Shown piece after piece: positions 16,732 through 26,082 of a stretch of 64,000 nt of DNA. The notes under the pieces are model-generated. The model was given only the letters and a program-made list of their open reading frames with translations. It did not search any database and had not been told where the DNA came from. The position numbers were made by a program, and so were the translations under genes. How positions within the stretch are numbered: position 1 is the stretch's first letter; every line of letters begins with the position of its first letter. Origin of the DNA: JAKFWF01 sp963750535. Its GTDB lineage: Bacteria; Pseudomonadota; Alphaproteobacteria; Rhizobiales; Hyphomicrobiaceae. The DNA is taken from the NCBI GenBank assembly GCA_963750535.1, contig CAVVRF010000040.1, positions 62,001 to 126,000 of the forward strand. Reading direction: 5' to 3'.

Positions 16732-17889
16732 ACTATGCCGGCACATCCATTCGCGGTGGCACTACCAGAGTTGGTGGCGCGGCACTGCGGATTGCCGGCC
16801 TGGTCAAGCGGTATGGCAACTCCAGTGCCGCGGCGGTCGACGGCATATCTCTCGACGTGGCGGCGGGCGAGTTCGTCTCGCTCCTCGGCGCCTCCGGTTC
16901 CGGCAAGACGACGACTTTGATGATGGTTGCCGGATTCACGCCACCCGATGACGGCGAGATCTGGCTCGGCGACCAGCCGATGGTCCGTCTTGCACCCGAG
17001 AAACGCGGGATCGGCGTTGTGTTCCAGAACTACGCCCTGTTCCCGCACATGTCGGCGCTGAAGAACGTGGCCTTTCCGCTCAAGATGCGCGGTGTGGCGA
17101 CCGAAGCGGCACGACAGGCGCGCCGAAGCTGCGATCGAGCGTGTCGGCCTCGGTGGACTGGGCCACCGCCTGCCGTCGCAGTTGTCGGGCGGCCAGCAAC
17201 AGCGTGTCGCGCTCGCCCGCGCCATCGTTTTCGAGCCCGGCCTTCTCCTGATGGATGAGCCGCTCGGCGCCCTCGACAGGGCATTGCGCGAGCAGATGAA
17301 ATCGGAGATCCGCCGCCTGCATCGAGAACTCGGCATCACTATCCTTTACGTGACGCACGATCAGGAAGAAGCGCTGACGCTGTCCGATCGAATCGCCTTG
17401 ATGCATCGAGGCCGGATCGTTCAGCTCGGCACCGCGGCGGAGCTTTACGAGCGCCCCAGGAGTGAATTCGTCGCCAGTTTCATCGGCGAGAGCACGCGGA
17501 TCGAAGGTACGGTCGAGACCAAGGCAGACGGCACCATGGCGCTGCGGCCCGCCAGGGCGAAGCCGCTTCGATTGCCCGGAAGCGGCACAGTGGCCAACGG
17601 CGCCGATGCCGTCCTCGTGCTGCGCCCTGAAAAGCTGATGCTGAGGCCGGACCAGGCGGCGACGGGCGGTCTCGCCGCCACCGTGACCGATGTCGTCTAC
17701 ATCGGCGATGTGACGCGGCTTTCGCTCAGCCTGGCGGATGGCGTGACCATTACGGCCAAGCTCGCCAATCGGCGTGATCTGTTCCGGCCGAGCCTCGGAG
17801 ACCGGGTGCAGGTCGACTGGGCGCCCGAGGAAGCACTGATCCTTGCCACCGAAAAATCGACATCGTCGTCAACCGCCAACATGGAGTAA
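16728..17889 (+). pseudogene. PotA-like ABC transporter ATP-binding protein, frameshifted
   Basis: The first frame encodes Walker A (LLGASGSGKTTT), the Q-loop (VVFQNYALFPHM) and LKNVAFPLKMRGV. The second frame, offset by one base, carries the signature LSGGQQQRVALARAIV, Walker B LLLMDEPLGALDR, the H-loop VTHDQEEAL and a C-terminal TOBE-like domain. Deleting one base around 17118-17124 (GCGCGCC) restores a continuous 386-residue protein of normal PotA/FbpC size. All functional motifs survive, so I suspect sequence error or a very recent mutation. It energises the importer encoded by the next three genes. Confidence 0.85.
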
Positions 17890-17893
17890 GCGC

Positions 17894-19000
17894 ATGTCCA
17901 GGAAGCTTCTGATTTCGCGACGGCACGCCCTGCTCGGAGCCGGCAGCTCGCTCGCAACCGTCGGGCCATTCTTCCATGTGACGCCCGCCCGTGCCGACAA
18001 GGGCGAGATCGTCGTCGCCGGCTGGGGCGGCTCGCGTACCACGGCGATGCGCGAAGTGATGTTCAAGCCGTTCGAGGCCGCGACCGGGATCCGCGTCAAG
18101 GACGACGGCCCGCCCGAGTCGGCCAAGGTCAAGGCGCAGGCCGACAGCGGCAACGTCACCTGGGACATTCTCGATACCGACATCCCGGCCATTCTCACGA
18201 TGGCCAAGAACAACCTGCTGCAGAAGATCGACTATACGAAGCTCGACGCATCGAGGCTTGGTGCCATCCCCAAGGTCCTGCATCACGAATATGGCCTCGG
18301 CCATCTCATCTACGGCTTCAACATCGTCTACAACACGAAGACGTTTCCGACCGGCAAGCACCCGCAAAGCTGGGCCGATGTGTGGAATGGCGACAAGTTC
18401 AAAGGCGGCCGCTCGTTCCCGTTCCGTGGTGGCATCTCGCCCCAGCTCGAGGTTGCGCTCATTGCTGACGGCGTGCCGGCCGACAAGGTCTATCCCCTCG
18501 ATATCGAGCGTGCGTGGAAGGCGTACGACAAGCTGCGTCCGCTGGTTACCAAGTGGTATGCCAACCACGGCGAAGCGTTGCAGCTCGTCTCCAAGGGCGA
18601 GGTCGACATCTGCTGCACCATCGGCCCGCGCGGCATCGTCGCCAAGAAGGAAGGCGCGCCGGTCGACGTCGACTATTCCGGCGGCAAGCTCGCGCCCGAC
18701 AACTGGGCGATCGTCAAGGGGACGAAGAACATCGATGCGGTCTACCAGTTCCTCAACTTCGTGATCGACGGCAAGGTCCAGGCCGAACTGGCCAAGCGCA
18801 TCCCCTATGGCCCTTCGTCCCAGGATGCATTCAAGTATCTGAACGAAGCGGAGGCGCGAGACCTCAACACCAGCCCGGACAATCTCAAGAAGCAGTTCTG
18901 GAACGACATCGACTGGTGGGGCGCGGTCGGACCGGACGGCAAGACCAACACCGAAGCGCAAACCGAGCGCTACGCCAAGTGGATGGTCCAGAAGACCTGA
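17894..19000 (+). CDS. ABC transporter substrate-binding protein (PotD/spermidine-putrescine type)
   Basis: 368-residue periplasmic binding protein. The N-terminus MSRKLLISRRHALLGAGSS has a twin-arginine-like SRRHALLG motif ahead of a hydrophobic stretch and an ARADKG cleavage region, so Tat export is possible. The body follows the PotD family: EIVVAGWGGSRTTAMREVMFK, TWDILDTDIPAI, PQSWADVWN and PDNWAIVKGTKNIDAVYQFLNF. PotD relatives bind polyamines, opines and other cationic nitrogen compounds. Next to a D-carbamoylase, an N-carbamoyl or cyclic ureide ligand is a reasonable inference. Confidence 0.9.
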   Translation: MSRKLLISRRHALLGAGSSLATVGPFFHVTPARADKGEIVVAGWGGSRTTAMREVMFKPFEAATGIRVKDDGPPESAKVKAQADSGNVTWDILDTDIPAILTMAKNNLLQKIDYTKLDASRLGAIPKVLHHEYGLGHLIYGFNIVYNTKTFPTGKHPQSWADVWNGDKFKGGRSFPFRGGISPQLEVALIADGVPADKVYPLDIERAWKAYDKLRPLVTKWYANHGEALQLVSKGEVDICCTIGPRGIVAKKEGAPVDVDYSGGKLAPDNWAIVKGTKNIDAVYQFLNFVIDGKVQAELAKRIPYGPSSQDAFKYLNEAEARDLNTSPDNLKKQFWNDIDWWGAVGPDGKTNTEAQTERYAKWMVQKT

Positions 19001-19010
19001 GGCGCAACCG

Positions 19011-19892
19011 ATGGCGGCGACGGAAACATTTGCACGTTCCGGCATCAGGCCATGGCAGGCTCGCCCTGGCCTGATGATCTGGGGCGCGGTCGCGTTCCTG
19101 GCTGCCGTCTATCTGCTGCCCATGCTGACGTTGGCCGGTTGGGCCTTCCGCGATCCGAAGGGCGGGTTCACGCTCGCCCAATTGATCAAGCTGTTCGGCG
19201 AGGACGCCTATCACACGGCATTCGTGACTACCTTCCGGACCGCTGTGATCACGACCGTCGCCTGCGCACTGATGGGGTATCCCCTCGCCTATCTGATGGC
19301 GACCACCAGCCCGCGCGCCCGCACCCTTCTGACCGCGGCGGTGATGATCCCGTTCTGGACCAGCGTGCTCGCCCGAAGCCTTGCCTGGGTCATTCTGCTC
19401 GGCAAACGGGGGATCATCAACGAATGGCTCGTCGGCACAGGCCTCGCCGCGGCGCCGCTGCCGCTGCTATTCAACAGTCTCGGCGTGCAGATCGGCATGA
19501 CGCACGTACTGCTGCCTTTCATGGTGCTCCCGATCTGGTCGGTCCTGATGCGTCAGGACAAGGCACTGCCGCTCGCTGCCCGCTCGCTTGGCGCGTCACC
19601 GGCGCGCGCATTCTGGCATGTTGTGCTGCCGCTGTCGCTGCCGGGACTATTCGCCGGCTGCGCCCTGGTGTTCATGCTGGCGGTCGGCTTCTACATCACA
19701 CCGGCACTGCTGGGCGGAGACCGCGACATCACGATCGCGGGGTTGATCGAGATGGTCGTTCGAGATCTGCTCGATTGGCCATTCGGCTCGATGTTGAGCC
19801 TGGCGCTGATGGCCATGGTCGGCGCCATCTTCGCATTCGGCGCGATGATTGCCGGCGCCGATCGGATCGCCGGGGTGGAGCAGCGGGAATGA
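19011..19892 (+). CDS. ABC transporter permease (PotB-type)
   Basis: 293 residues with six membrane helices and the permease EAA-type loop ARSLGASPARAFWHVVLPLSLPGLFAG at about 188-213. It starts 10 bp after the binding-protein gene and its stop overlaps the next permease by four bases. It forms the inner-membrane channel together with the PotC-type subunit. Confidence 0.92.
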   Translation: MAATETFARSGIRPWQARPGLMIWGAVAFLAAVYLLPMLTLAGWAFRDPKGGFTLAQLIKLFGEDAYHTAFVTTFRTAVITTVACALMGYPLAYLMATTSPRARTLLTAAVMIPFWTSVLARSLAWVILLGKRGIINEWLVGTGLAAAPLPLLFNSLGVQIGMTHVLLPFMVLPIWSVLMRQDKALPLAARSLGASPARAFWHVVLPLSLPGLFAGCALVFMLAVGFYITPALLGGDRDITIAGLIEMVVRDLLDWPFGSMLSLALMAMVGAIFAFGAMIAGADRIAGVEQRE

Positions 19893-20716
19893 CCGTGGCC
19901 GCCACCAACCGCACGCGTGTGAGCCCCGGACGCCTGGTGCTGTGGGCGGTCTCGCTGGCGGTCATCACGTTTCTGCTGGCGCCGATCCTGGTGATCGTCC
20001 TGGTCTCGTTCGATCAATCGACATTGTTCCAGTTCCCGCCCGCGACGTGGTCGCTGCGCTGGTACACCGCGCTATGGCAGAGCCGCGACTGGCGCGAGGC
20101 GTTCGCGCTGTCGTTCTGGCTGGCGAGCGGCGTCACGGCGCTGTCGCTTCTGTTCGGCGTACCGGCGGCCTATGCACTGGCCCGTGGTCAATTTCGCGGC
20201 AAGCGAGCGGTCGAGTTCTTCCTCGTCTCGCCGATGGTGGTGCCGGTGATCGTGCTGGCGATAGCGCTCTACATGCTGTTCGCGCCGCTCGGCTTGATCG
20301 GCAGGCCGCTCGGGCTGCTGCTGGCACATACGGTGCTGGCGCTTCCCGTGGTCGTGGTGATCGTCGGCGCCGCCTTCCGCCGTGCCGACCACGTGGTCGA
20401 GCTGGCGGCGCGCTCCTGCGGCGCCTCGTTTCCGCGCGCGTTCTGGCACGTCTCGCTGCCGGCGGTGCGGCCGGCCCTGATCTCCGCGGCAGCGTTCGCC
20501 TTCCTGACCTCATTCGACGAGGTGGTGCTGGCACTGTTCCTGGGCGGTCCGAAGACCGCCACGCTGCCGAAGCGGATCTGGGAGGCCGTCAAGTTCGAAC
20601 TGGATCCTTCACTGACGGCCGTCTCGACGCTGCTCGTTGCCGTGACGGTGCTGGCGCTGCTGATAGCCGAAGTCGGTCGCCGTAAATCTCCTGCTTCCCC
20701 CAACCATGAGGCCTGA
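19889..20716 (+). CDS. ABC transporter permease (PotC-type)
   Basis: 275 residues, six membrane helices, and the EAA loop ARSCGASFPRAFWHVSLPAVRPALIS. The middle segment SPMVVPVIVLAIALYMLF is typical of PotC partners. The ATG at 19889 sits in an ATGA overlap with the PotB-type gene. A much longer upstream in-frame opening (from 19052) is the shadow of the preceding permease and is not used. Confidence 0.92.
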   Translation: MTVAATNRTRVSPGRLVLWAVSLAVITFLLAPILVIVLVSFDQSTLFQFPPATWSLRWYTALWQSRDWREAFALSFWLASGVTALSLLFGVPAAYALARGQFRGKRAVEFFLVSPMVVPVIVLAIALYMLFAPLGLIGRPLGLLLAHTVLALPVVVVIVGAAFRRADHVVELAARSCGASFPRAFWHVSLPAVRPALISAAAFAFLTSFDEVVLALFLGGPKTATLPKRIWEAVKFELDPSLTAVSTLLVAVTVLALLIAEVGRRKSPASPNHEA

Positions 20717-20717
20717 C

Positions 20718-21599
20718 ATGTCGCTCATTCCCAAGGTCACTCCCGTCCCGTCGAACCTCGCAGATCCGGCGCCGGAATATCCATGGCCCAAAGGCAAGCG
20801 CTGTGCGGTCTTCAACTCCTTCGACGTCGATTCCGAGAGTGCCTGGATCCAGCACGACTTCAAGAACGTCGACCGGATGGTGACGATGTCGTTCGGCGGC
20901 TACGAGGAGCGCGTCGGCATTCCGAAGATCCTGGAGTACCTGCGCTCGATCGAGCTCAAGTCGACCTTCTTCATTCCCGGCTGGGTGGTGGAGGCACACA
21001 CCAAGATGTGCGAGGCGATCGTCAAGGACGGCCACGAGATCGGCCATCACGGCTATCTGCACAAGCGGCCGGACCCAGCCGACCTGGAGCATGACAAGGA
21101 AGAGGTCGACAAGGCACTCGACGTATTGAAGCGGCTCCTGGGTGTGAAGCCCGTCGGCTACCGCGCGCCGTCGGGCGAGAACTACGATGCGCTGCTGAAG
21201 CACTTGCGGGATCGCGGCATCATCTATTCGTCGTCGTTCAGGGACGACATCCGGCCCTATCGCCATCGCATGCGTGACGGCTCCGCCGGGCCGGTCGAGC
21301 TGCCGGTCAACATGTCGTTCGACGACTGGCTCTACGGCTTGTCGAACCGGTTCAGTCCGCGCCCGATGTTCCCGAAGGAGCACGTGCTGTCGATCTGGAA
21401 TGGCGAGTTGGATCAGACGCGGGAATGGGGCGGCCTCGTCACCATGGTACTCCACCCGCAGGTGACCGGGCGGCCGATGCGGCTTGGCATCTTCCGCGAC
21501 TTCATCGCCCGCGCCCGCGGCTACGGCGATGTCTGGTTGCCGACCGGGCAAGAGATCGCACAGCATTTCATCAAGGCTGAAAGCGCGGGCAAAGCGTGA
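20718..21599 (+). CDS. CE4-fold hydrolase (polysaccharide deacetylase / PuuE allantoinase / imidase type)
   Basis: 293 residues of the NodB-like metal-dependent hydrolase fold: an early Asp pair (FNSFDVDSESAW), the metal-binding HEIGHHGYLH at about 109-118, the catalytic-barrel RAPSGENYDALLK, and a late HPQVTGRP. The absence of a signal peptide and the clustering with an N-carbamoyl hydrolase and importer argue against cell-wall chitin work. They favour the cytoplasmic cyclic-amide branch of this fold (PuuE-type allantoinase or cyclic imide hydrolase). The start at 20718 has GAGG six bases upstream; an ATG at 20706 overlaps the permease. Confidence 0.85.
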   Translation: MSLIPKVTPVPSNLADPAPEYPWPKGKRCAVFNSFDVDSESAWIQHDFKNVDRMVTMSFGGYEERVGIPKILEYLRSIELKSTFFIPGWVVEAHTKMCEAIVKDGHEIGHHGYLHKRPDPADLEHDKEEVDKALDVLKRLLGVKPVGYRAPSGENYDALLKHLRDRGIIYSSSFRDDIRPYRHRMRDGSAGPVELPVNMSFDDWLYGLSNRFSPRPMFPKEHVLSIWNGELDQTREWGGLVTMVLHPQVTGRPMRLGIFRDFIARARGYGDVWLPTGQEIAQHFIKAESAGKA

Positions 21600-21669
21600 G
21601 GGACGAGCACTCGACGCCGATAAGACGCAATGTTCTTGTCGGCGGCAACCGGCGCCGCTGGCGCGACGC

Positions 21670-23118
21670 TCAGCCGGAGTTCGAGCCGACGTGGCGGAAC
21701 GCCGGCGGCGACAACTCGTCGATGGTGCGTCCCGCCCAGTCGAGCGACGAGGCCTTGGCGAGGGCACGGACTTGCGCCTCGTTGACGCCTGCGGCTGCCG
21801 CTGCGTAGTCCATGGTAACGACTTTGCCGTCCTTGACCACCTGCCGGCCGGCAACGAAAACGTGCTTCACCGCACGCTCGGCGGCGGCAAAGATCAGGCT
21901 GCGCAGCGGTTCCCGCCGCGGCTGCATCGCCGGATGGGTCAGGTCGACCAGCACGACATCCGGCTTGGCTCCGACCGCCAATCGGCCGATATCGGTACGC
22001 CCGAGCAGCTTCGCGCCGCCAAGAGTAGCGCAACGGAACAGATCGCCGGACGATACGTTGCCGGGCGTCTCGGCCGTGATGCGGGCAGCCAGTCCGGCCT
22101 GGCGGATTTCCTCCAGCATGTTGTGCGGATAGGTGTCGGTGCCGATGCCGACGTTGACCCCGCCGCGCAGGTAGCTGCCGAGGTCGCGCAACGTGACGCC
22201 ACGCCGCGCGAACACGGTCGGACAATGGGCGAGCGAGGTACCGGTCTCGGCGAGGCGGCCGAGATCCGTGCGGGACGGCCATCTCACCCACGGATGGTGA
22301 TCCAGGAAGATGCCGTGGGCGATCGAGGCGCGGGGCCCGAGGTATCCGAGCTTGTCGAGCCATTGCACGGCAGTGAGCCCGGTCCTTCGCACCATCTCGT
22401 GGAACTCGCTGATCGACTGCGCGCAGTGGATCTGGATCGGCAGATCGCGCTCTGCCGCGGCGGCGATCGAATCGCGCAGCAGTTGCTCGCTGCAGGTATC
22501 GATTTGCGCCGGGCACACGAGGCCGCTGAGGCGCCCGCAGGGGTGCTTGACCGCCGCGTCCACGATCGCCAAGGCCTCGGCCATCGCCTTGCGACCGGCA
22601 GCATCGTCGAGCTCGTACTCCACGGCGTAGCCGTTGCGCGTGAACCAGCGGCCGTTGCGATACATCGGCGCGAGCACGAGTCGCAGGCCGGAAGCGGCGG
22701 CCCGGTCGATCCAGCCCTCGCTCGGGAACGACAGGTCGACCAGCGTCGTCACCCCCGACATCAGCACCTCGGACCAGGCCATATGGTTGAGATGCGGAAT
22801 GCCCTCGGCGTCGGCGCGGAACAGCCACAGGTACTCGTACAGCGACGAGTTATAGAGCTTCGGCGAGCCGACCTCGTCGGTCATGCCCTTGTTGCCCGGC
22901 TCGCTCGATGGATGCGAGTGCACATTGACCAGGCCCGGCATCACCATGACGCCGACCCCGTCGATCGTGCGGTCGACCGCGCCGGTATAGCCCGCCCCGA
23001 GGTGCAATATGCGTGTCTCGTCGAAGATGACGTCACTGTCGCGAACGTAGACGTGTGTGTCGGCCGCGGGGTCGTAGGCGACAACCAGCTCGGCGTTTTC
23101 AATTCGGGTCGTGGTCAC
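21670..23118 (-). CDS. Amidohydrolase family protein (TRZ/ATZ-type deaminase-like)
   Basis: 482-residue metal-dependent hydrolase. Metal ligands are visible as HSHP (in PGLVNVHSHPSSE), H in IQIHCAQS, H in ASIAHGIFL, and D in GVNVGIGTDTYPHNM. The C-terminal beta-sandwich segment KPDVVLVDLTHPAMQP follows. This is the cytosine deaminase / chlorohydrolase (TRZ/ATZ) branch, which removes amino, chloro or ring-amide groups from nitrogen heterocycles. It converges with the CE4-type hydrolase and fits the same catabolic island. Specific substrate unknown. Confidence 0.88.
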   Translation of the reverse strand: MTTTRIENAELVVAYDPAADTHVYVRDSDVIFDETRILHLGAGYTGAVDRTIDGVGVMVMPGLVNVHSHPSSEPGNKGMTDEVGSPKLYNSSLYEYLWLFRADAEGIPHLNHMAWSEVLMSGVTTLVDLSFPSEGWIDRAAASGLRLVLAPMYRNGRWFTRNGYAVEYELDDAAGRKAMAEALAIVDAAVKHPCGRLSGLVCPAQIDTCSEQLLRDSIAAAAERDLPIQIHCAQSISEFHEMVRRTGLTAVQWLDKLGYLGPRASIAHGIFLDHHPWVRWPSRTDLGRLAETGTSLAHCPTVFARRGVTLRDLGSYLRGGVNVGIGTDTYPHNMLEEIRQAGLAARITAETPGNVSSGDLFRCATLGGAKLLGRTDIGRLAVGAKPDVVLVDLTHPAMQPRREPLRSLIFAAAERAVKHVFVAGRQVVKDGKVVTMDYAAAAAGVNEAQVRALAKASSLDWAGRTIDELSPPAFRHVGSNSG

Positions 23119-23563
23119 GAAAGTCCCTCGCGAAATTCTGCCTCGTCGAGACGGCTGCGGCTCAGCCCGCAGACACGCCCGAGGATGGCAGCGTCTGCAC
23201 GTTATATGAAGAAGGGGAATGCTGCCATTCGGACCGGTATGGCAGACGGCCCGGCCGGCCAGTTGCGTTGACAGTATTCGTCGATCCCGACAAACGACGA
23301 GGCGCTATCGACGCCAAGTCATCGCGCCGCGCGGACGGAGCCGCCGCACATCGGTATGACTTGCGCGGCCACTGGCCATTCTCGTAGGGTTTGACCTATT
23401 GTCGATGCGCAAGGCACTCGGAGTTCGGCGCAGAGTTGATCGAATCCTTCCCGATCCGACATCGTGGCACCGGATCACGAGTCCGCAATCAATGGCCTGC
23501 TCGACCGGAAATGCGTCGAAGACGACGGCTCGCTTTTGAACCGGGACCTGGGAGAAGCGCGAC
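23119..23563. other. 445-bp divergent intergenic region
   Basis: Between the amidohydrolase (- strand) and aldolase (+ strand) starts; it must contain both promoters. No protein-like frame, RNA gene or strong dyad is apparent. Confidence 0.5.
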
Positions 23564-24337
23564 ATGGCCGATAAGAAGAAGGGATTGCGGGAGCGCGCCA
23601 TGGCCGGCGACCTCGTGCGAGGTGCGCTGGTCTTCGAATGCTTCACCCCGGGCATTGCCCAGATCATGAAGCTCGCGGGAGCCGAGTTCGTGCTCTACGA
23701 CATGGAGCACAGCGGCCTGGGCATCGAGACGCTCAAGATGCTGTGCGCAACGTGCCGCGGCATCGGGGTCGAGCCGATGGTTCGGGTGCCACGCGCCGAG
23801 TATCAGTTCATCGCCCGCGCACTCGACGTCGGCGCCCGTGGCGTAATGGTGCCGATGGTCGAGAGCCGGCAGCAGGCCGAAGTGATCGCACAGGCGACGA
23901 GATATCCGCCGCAGGGCCGGCGCGGTGCTGCATTCGGCTTCGCGCACGACGACTATCAGTCAGACAGCGTGCTGGAGACGATGAAGGCCGCCAACGCCCG
24001 TACGCTCGCGATCGCGCAGATCGAGACGGAGCGAGGGCTCGCCGAGGTCGACGAGATCGCGGCTGTCGAAGGCATCGACGTGCTCTGGGTCGGGCATTTC
24101 GATCTCACGAACTTCCTGGGCATCCCTGGCGAATTCTCCAATCCCAAATATCTCGATGCACTGAAACGGATCGTGGCCGCGGCCAGGATGAACAGGAAGG
24201 GCCTTGGCTTCATGCCGGCCAGTCCCGAACTCGCGGTGCAGTACCGGATGCTTGGATTCAACATGCTGGGCGCTGGCACTGATCAGGCGATCCTGACGGC
24301 CGGCATCAAGGCGATCCTTGCTCCGCTGCGGGATTAG
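23564..24337 (+). CDS. HpcH/HpaI aldolase/citrate lyase family protein
   Basis: 257-residue class II pyruvate aldolase fold. Visible features are FVLYDMEHSGLG near residue 45, the phosphate/oxyanion region VPMVESRQQAEVIAQATRYPPQGRRGAA, the metal-binding Glu in IAQIETERGLAEVDEIAAVEGID, and VLWVGHFDLTNFLG. Such enzymes cleave 4-hydroxy-2-oxoacids to pyruvate or oxaloacetate plus an aldehyde. GGGAGAAG precedes the ATG. It opens the RidA-Liv-DadA block, so it may process the keto acid end product. Confidence 0.9.
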   Translation: MADKKKGLRERAMAGDLVRGALVFECFTPGIAQIMKLAGAEFVLYDMEHSGLGIETLKMLCATCRGIGVEPMVRVPRAEYQFIARALDVGARGVMVPMVESRQQAEVIAQATRYPPQGRRGAAFGFAHDDYQSDSVLETMKAANARTLAIAQIETERGLAEVDEIAAVEGIDVLWVGHFDLTNFLGIPGEFSNPKYLDALKRIVAAARMNRKGLGFMPASPELAVQYRMLGFNMLGAGTDQAILTAGIKAILAPLRD

Positions 24338-24406
24338 CGCGATCGTTCGAACGCTCGATTCAAATTCATTGTGGCTTTTGCAGCAATTCGTACCCTGGAG
24401 GCTCCC

Positions 24407-24784
24407 ATGAAGCGGTTTATCGGCGAGAAGCTGTCCGTTCCTCTAACGCCCGCGGTACATTGCGGCCCGCTGCTTTTTCTGTCGGGACAGGTGCCCACTC
24501 TGGCGGATGGAAAAATTCCTGCAGGTATCGAGGCGCAGACGGAGCTGGTTCTGCAGAAGCTCGAGGCGTTGGCGAAGGAGGCCGGCTTCGGCCTGCAGGA
24601 CTTCGTCAAGACCACGGTGTTTCTAAAGGATCTCGGCAACTTCGGCGCCATGAACAAGGCTTATGCCAAGTTCTTCCCAGTCAATCCGCCGGCACGCTCC
24701 TGCGTCAAGGCGGAGGTGGCGCTGCCGGTGGAAGTCGAGATCGAGGCCATCGCCCTGAAGGCAGACTGGTTCGCCAAGCATTAG
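24407..24784 (+). CDS. ridA: RidA family enamine/imine deaminase
   Basis: 125 residues of the YjgF/YER057c/UK114 family. It has LFLSGQVPTLADGKIPAG, GFGLQDFVKTTVFLKDLGNFGAMNKAYAKFF in two consecutive family blocks, and the catalytic-site Arg in NPPARSCVKAEVALP. RidA hydrolyses reactive 2-imino acids to keto acids and ammonia. The start at 24407 follows GGAGG. Its position in the same unit as a D-amino-acid dehydrogenase, which makes 2-imino acids, is functionally coherent. Confidence 0.92.
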   Translation: MKRFIGEKLSVPLTPAVHCGPLLFLSGQVPTLADGKIPAGIEAQTELVLQKLEALAKEAGFGLQDFVKTTVFLKDLGNFGAMNKAYAKFFPVNPPARSCVKAEVALPVEVEIEAIALKADWFAKH

Positions 24785-24923
24785 CGGCATTGCTGCAACG
24801 CACAGTCAGCATCTGGCAGTTGCTAATGCGCCATGAGAGACTGATTTTGGGGTGGATAGCCTGCAGTACGATTGTCCCCGACCGTTCTGGGTTACTGGTA
24901 GCCTCGGGTATGGGAGTACCTTC

Positions 24924-26072
24924 ATGAAAATCCGTTCGATATATCGGCGCTCGGTCACGGGCGTCGCTCTTGGTGCTGTGTTTGCCCTCGCAGCGGTTTC
25001 GTCAGGTGCCAGCGCTCAACAGGTGATCAAGATCGCGGCTGGTGCGCCGCTCACCGGTGCACTCGCCAAGCCCGGCCAGGAGGTGGTCAACGCGGTTAAA
25101 CTCGCCGCCGACGAGTGGAATGCAAAGGGCGGCGTGCTCGGCATGAAAATCGAGGTCGTCGCCGCCGACGACCAGGGCAATCCGCAAATCGGCGTCGCAG
25201 CTGGGGAAAAAGTCGCGGCCGACGCCGCGATCATGGGAGCCGTGTGGGGTATCACCAGCTCGACCTGCATCCCGGTTTCGGAAATCCTCGAGAAGGTCAA
25301 CATGGCGATCATCACGCCGGGTTGCAGCAATCCCAAGGTCACCGATCGCGGACTGAAGGTCATGCACCGGCTCTGCGCCCGCGACGACTTCCAGGGACCG
25401 GCCGGCATCATCTTCGCCGTCAATGACATGAAGGCGAAGAAGATCGCCATCTTCGACGACGGCACCACCGGCCCGCGCGGCGCGGCCGACGAGGCCGAGA
25501 AGCAGGCGAAGGCGATGGGCGTCACGGCGCTGCGGTTCGTGCTGCGCTCCGGCGACAAGGACTTCCGTGCGGTGCTCGGCACGGTGCCGAAGGACGTCGA
25601 TGCCATCTACGCGAGCCTGTGGGCGCCCGACGCCGCTTTGATGGCGAAGCAGCTGCCCGACGTCGGCCTCAAGGCCCGCATGATCGGCCCTGATGGGCAG
25701 TTCGAGCCGGTCGACTATGTACAAGCCTCTGCCGGCGGCGCCGAAGGCAACTATGTGACCTTCTTCGTCCCCGACATGAAGAAGATCGCCGCGGCGGCCA
25801 ACTTCGTAAAGGTCTTCGAAGCCAAGTATGGTCCGATCAGCTCCTACGGCCCGCTCGCGTACGAGGGCGCCAATATCCTGCTCGAGGCGATCAAGAAGGC
25901 TGGCAAGGCCGATCGTGCCGCGGTCCGCGACGCGGTGCGGGCGACGAAATACACCGGCATCCTCGGCATGGAAATCACCTTCGATGACAAGGGCGACGTG
26001 GCAACGCCGTCGCTGTCGGTCTATCAGGTCAAGGGCAACGGCTTCGAATTGGTCAAGACGGTAACCAAGTAG
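24924..26072 (+). CDS. Branched-chain amino acid-type ABC substrate-binding protein (LivJ/K family)
   Basis: 382 residues. A signal peptide ends near GASAQQ (about residue 31). The binding fold begins IKIAAGAPLTGALAKPGQ and contains GGVLGMKIEVVAADDQGNP and YGPLAYEGANILLEAIKKAG. It is the periplasmic receptor for the downstream livGFHM importer. Family members bind branched amino acids but also urea, amides and aromatic acids, so the ligand is open. The start at 24924 is preceded by GGGAG; upstream in-frame sequence is not protein-like. Confidence 0.93.
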   Translation: MKIRSIYRRSVTGVALGAVFALAAVSSGASAQQVIKIAAGAPLTGALAKPGQEVVNAVKLAADEWNAKGGVLGMKIEVVAADDQGNPQIGVAAGEKVAADAAIMGAVWGITSSTCIPVSEILEKVNMAIITPGCSNPKVTDRGLKVMHRLCARDDFQGPAGIIFAVNDMKAKKIAIFDDGTTGPRGAADEAEKQAKAMGVTALRFVLRSGDKDFRAVLGTVPKDVDAIYASLWAPDAALMAKQLPDVGLKARMIGPDGQFEPVDYVQASAGGAEGNYVTFFVPDMKKIAAAANFVKVFEAKYGPISSYGPLAYEGANILLEAIKKAGKADRAAVRDAVRATKYTGILGMEITFDDKGDVATPSLSVYQVKGNGFELVKTVTK

Positions 26073-26082
26073 GTAGCCGGCG

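Noticed and set aside
17092..17889. Separate short ABC ATPase starting at 17092
   Set aside because: It lacks Walker A; the missing half is in the adjacent frame directly upstream, so this is one frameshifted gene.
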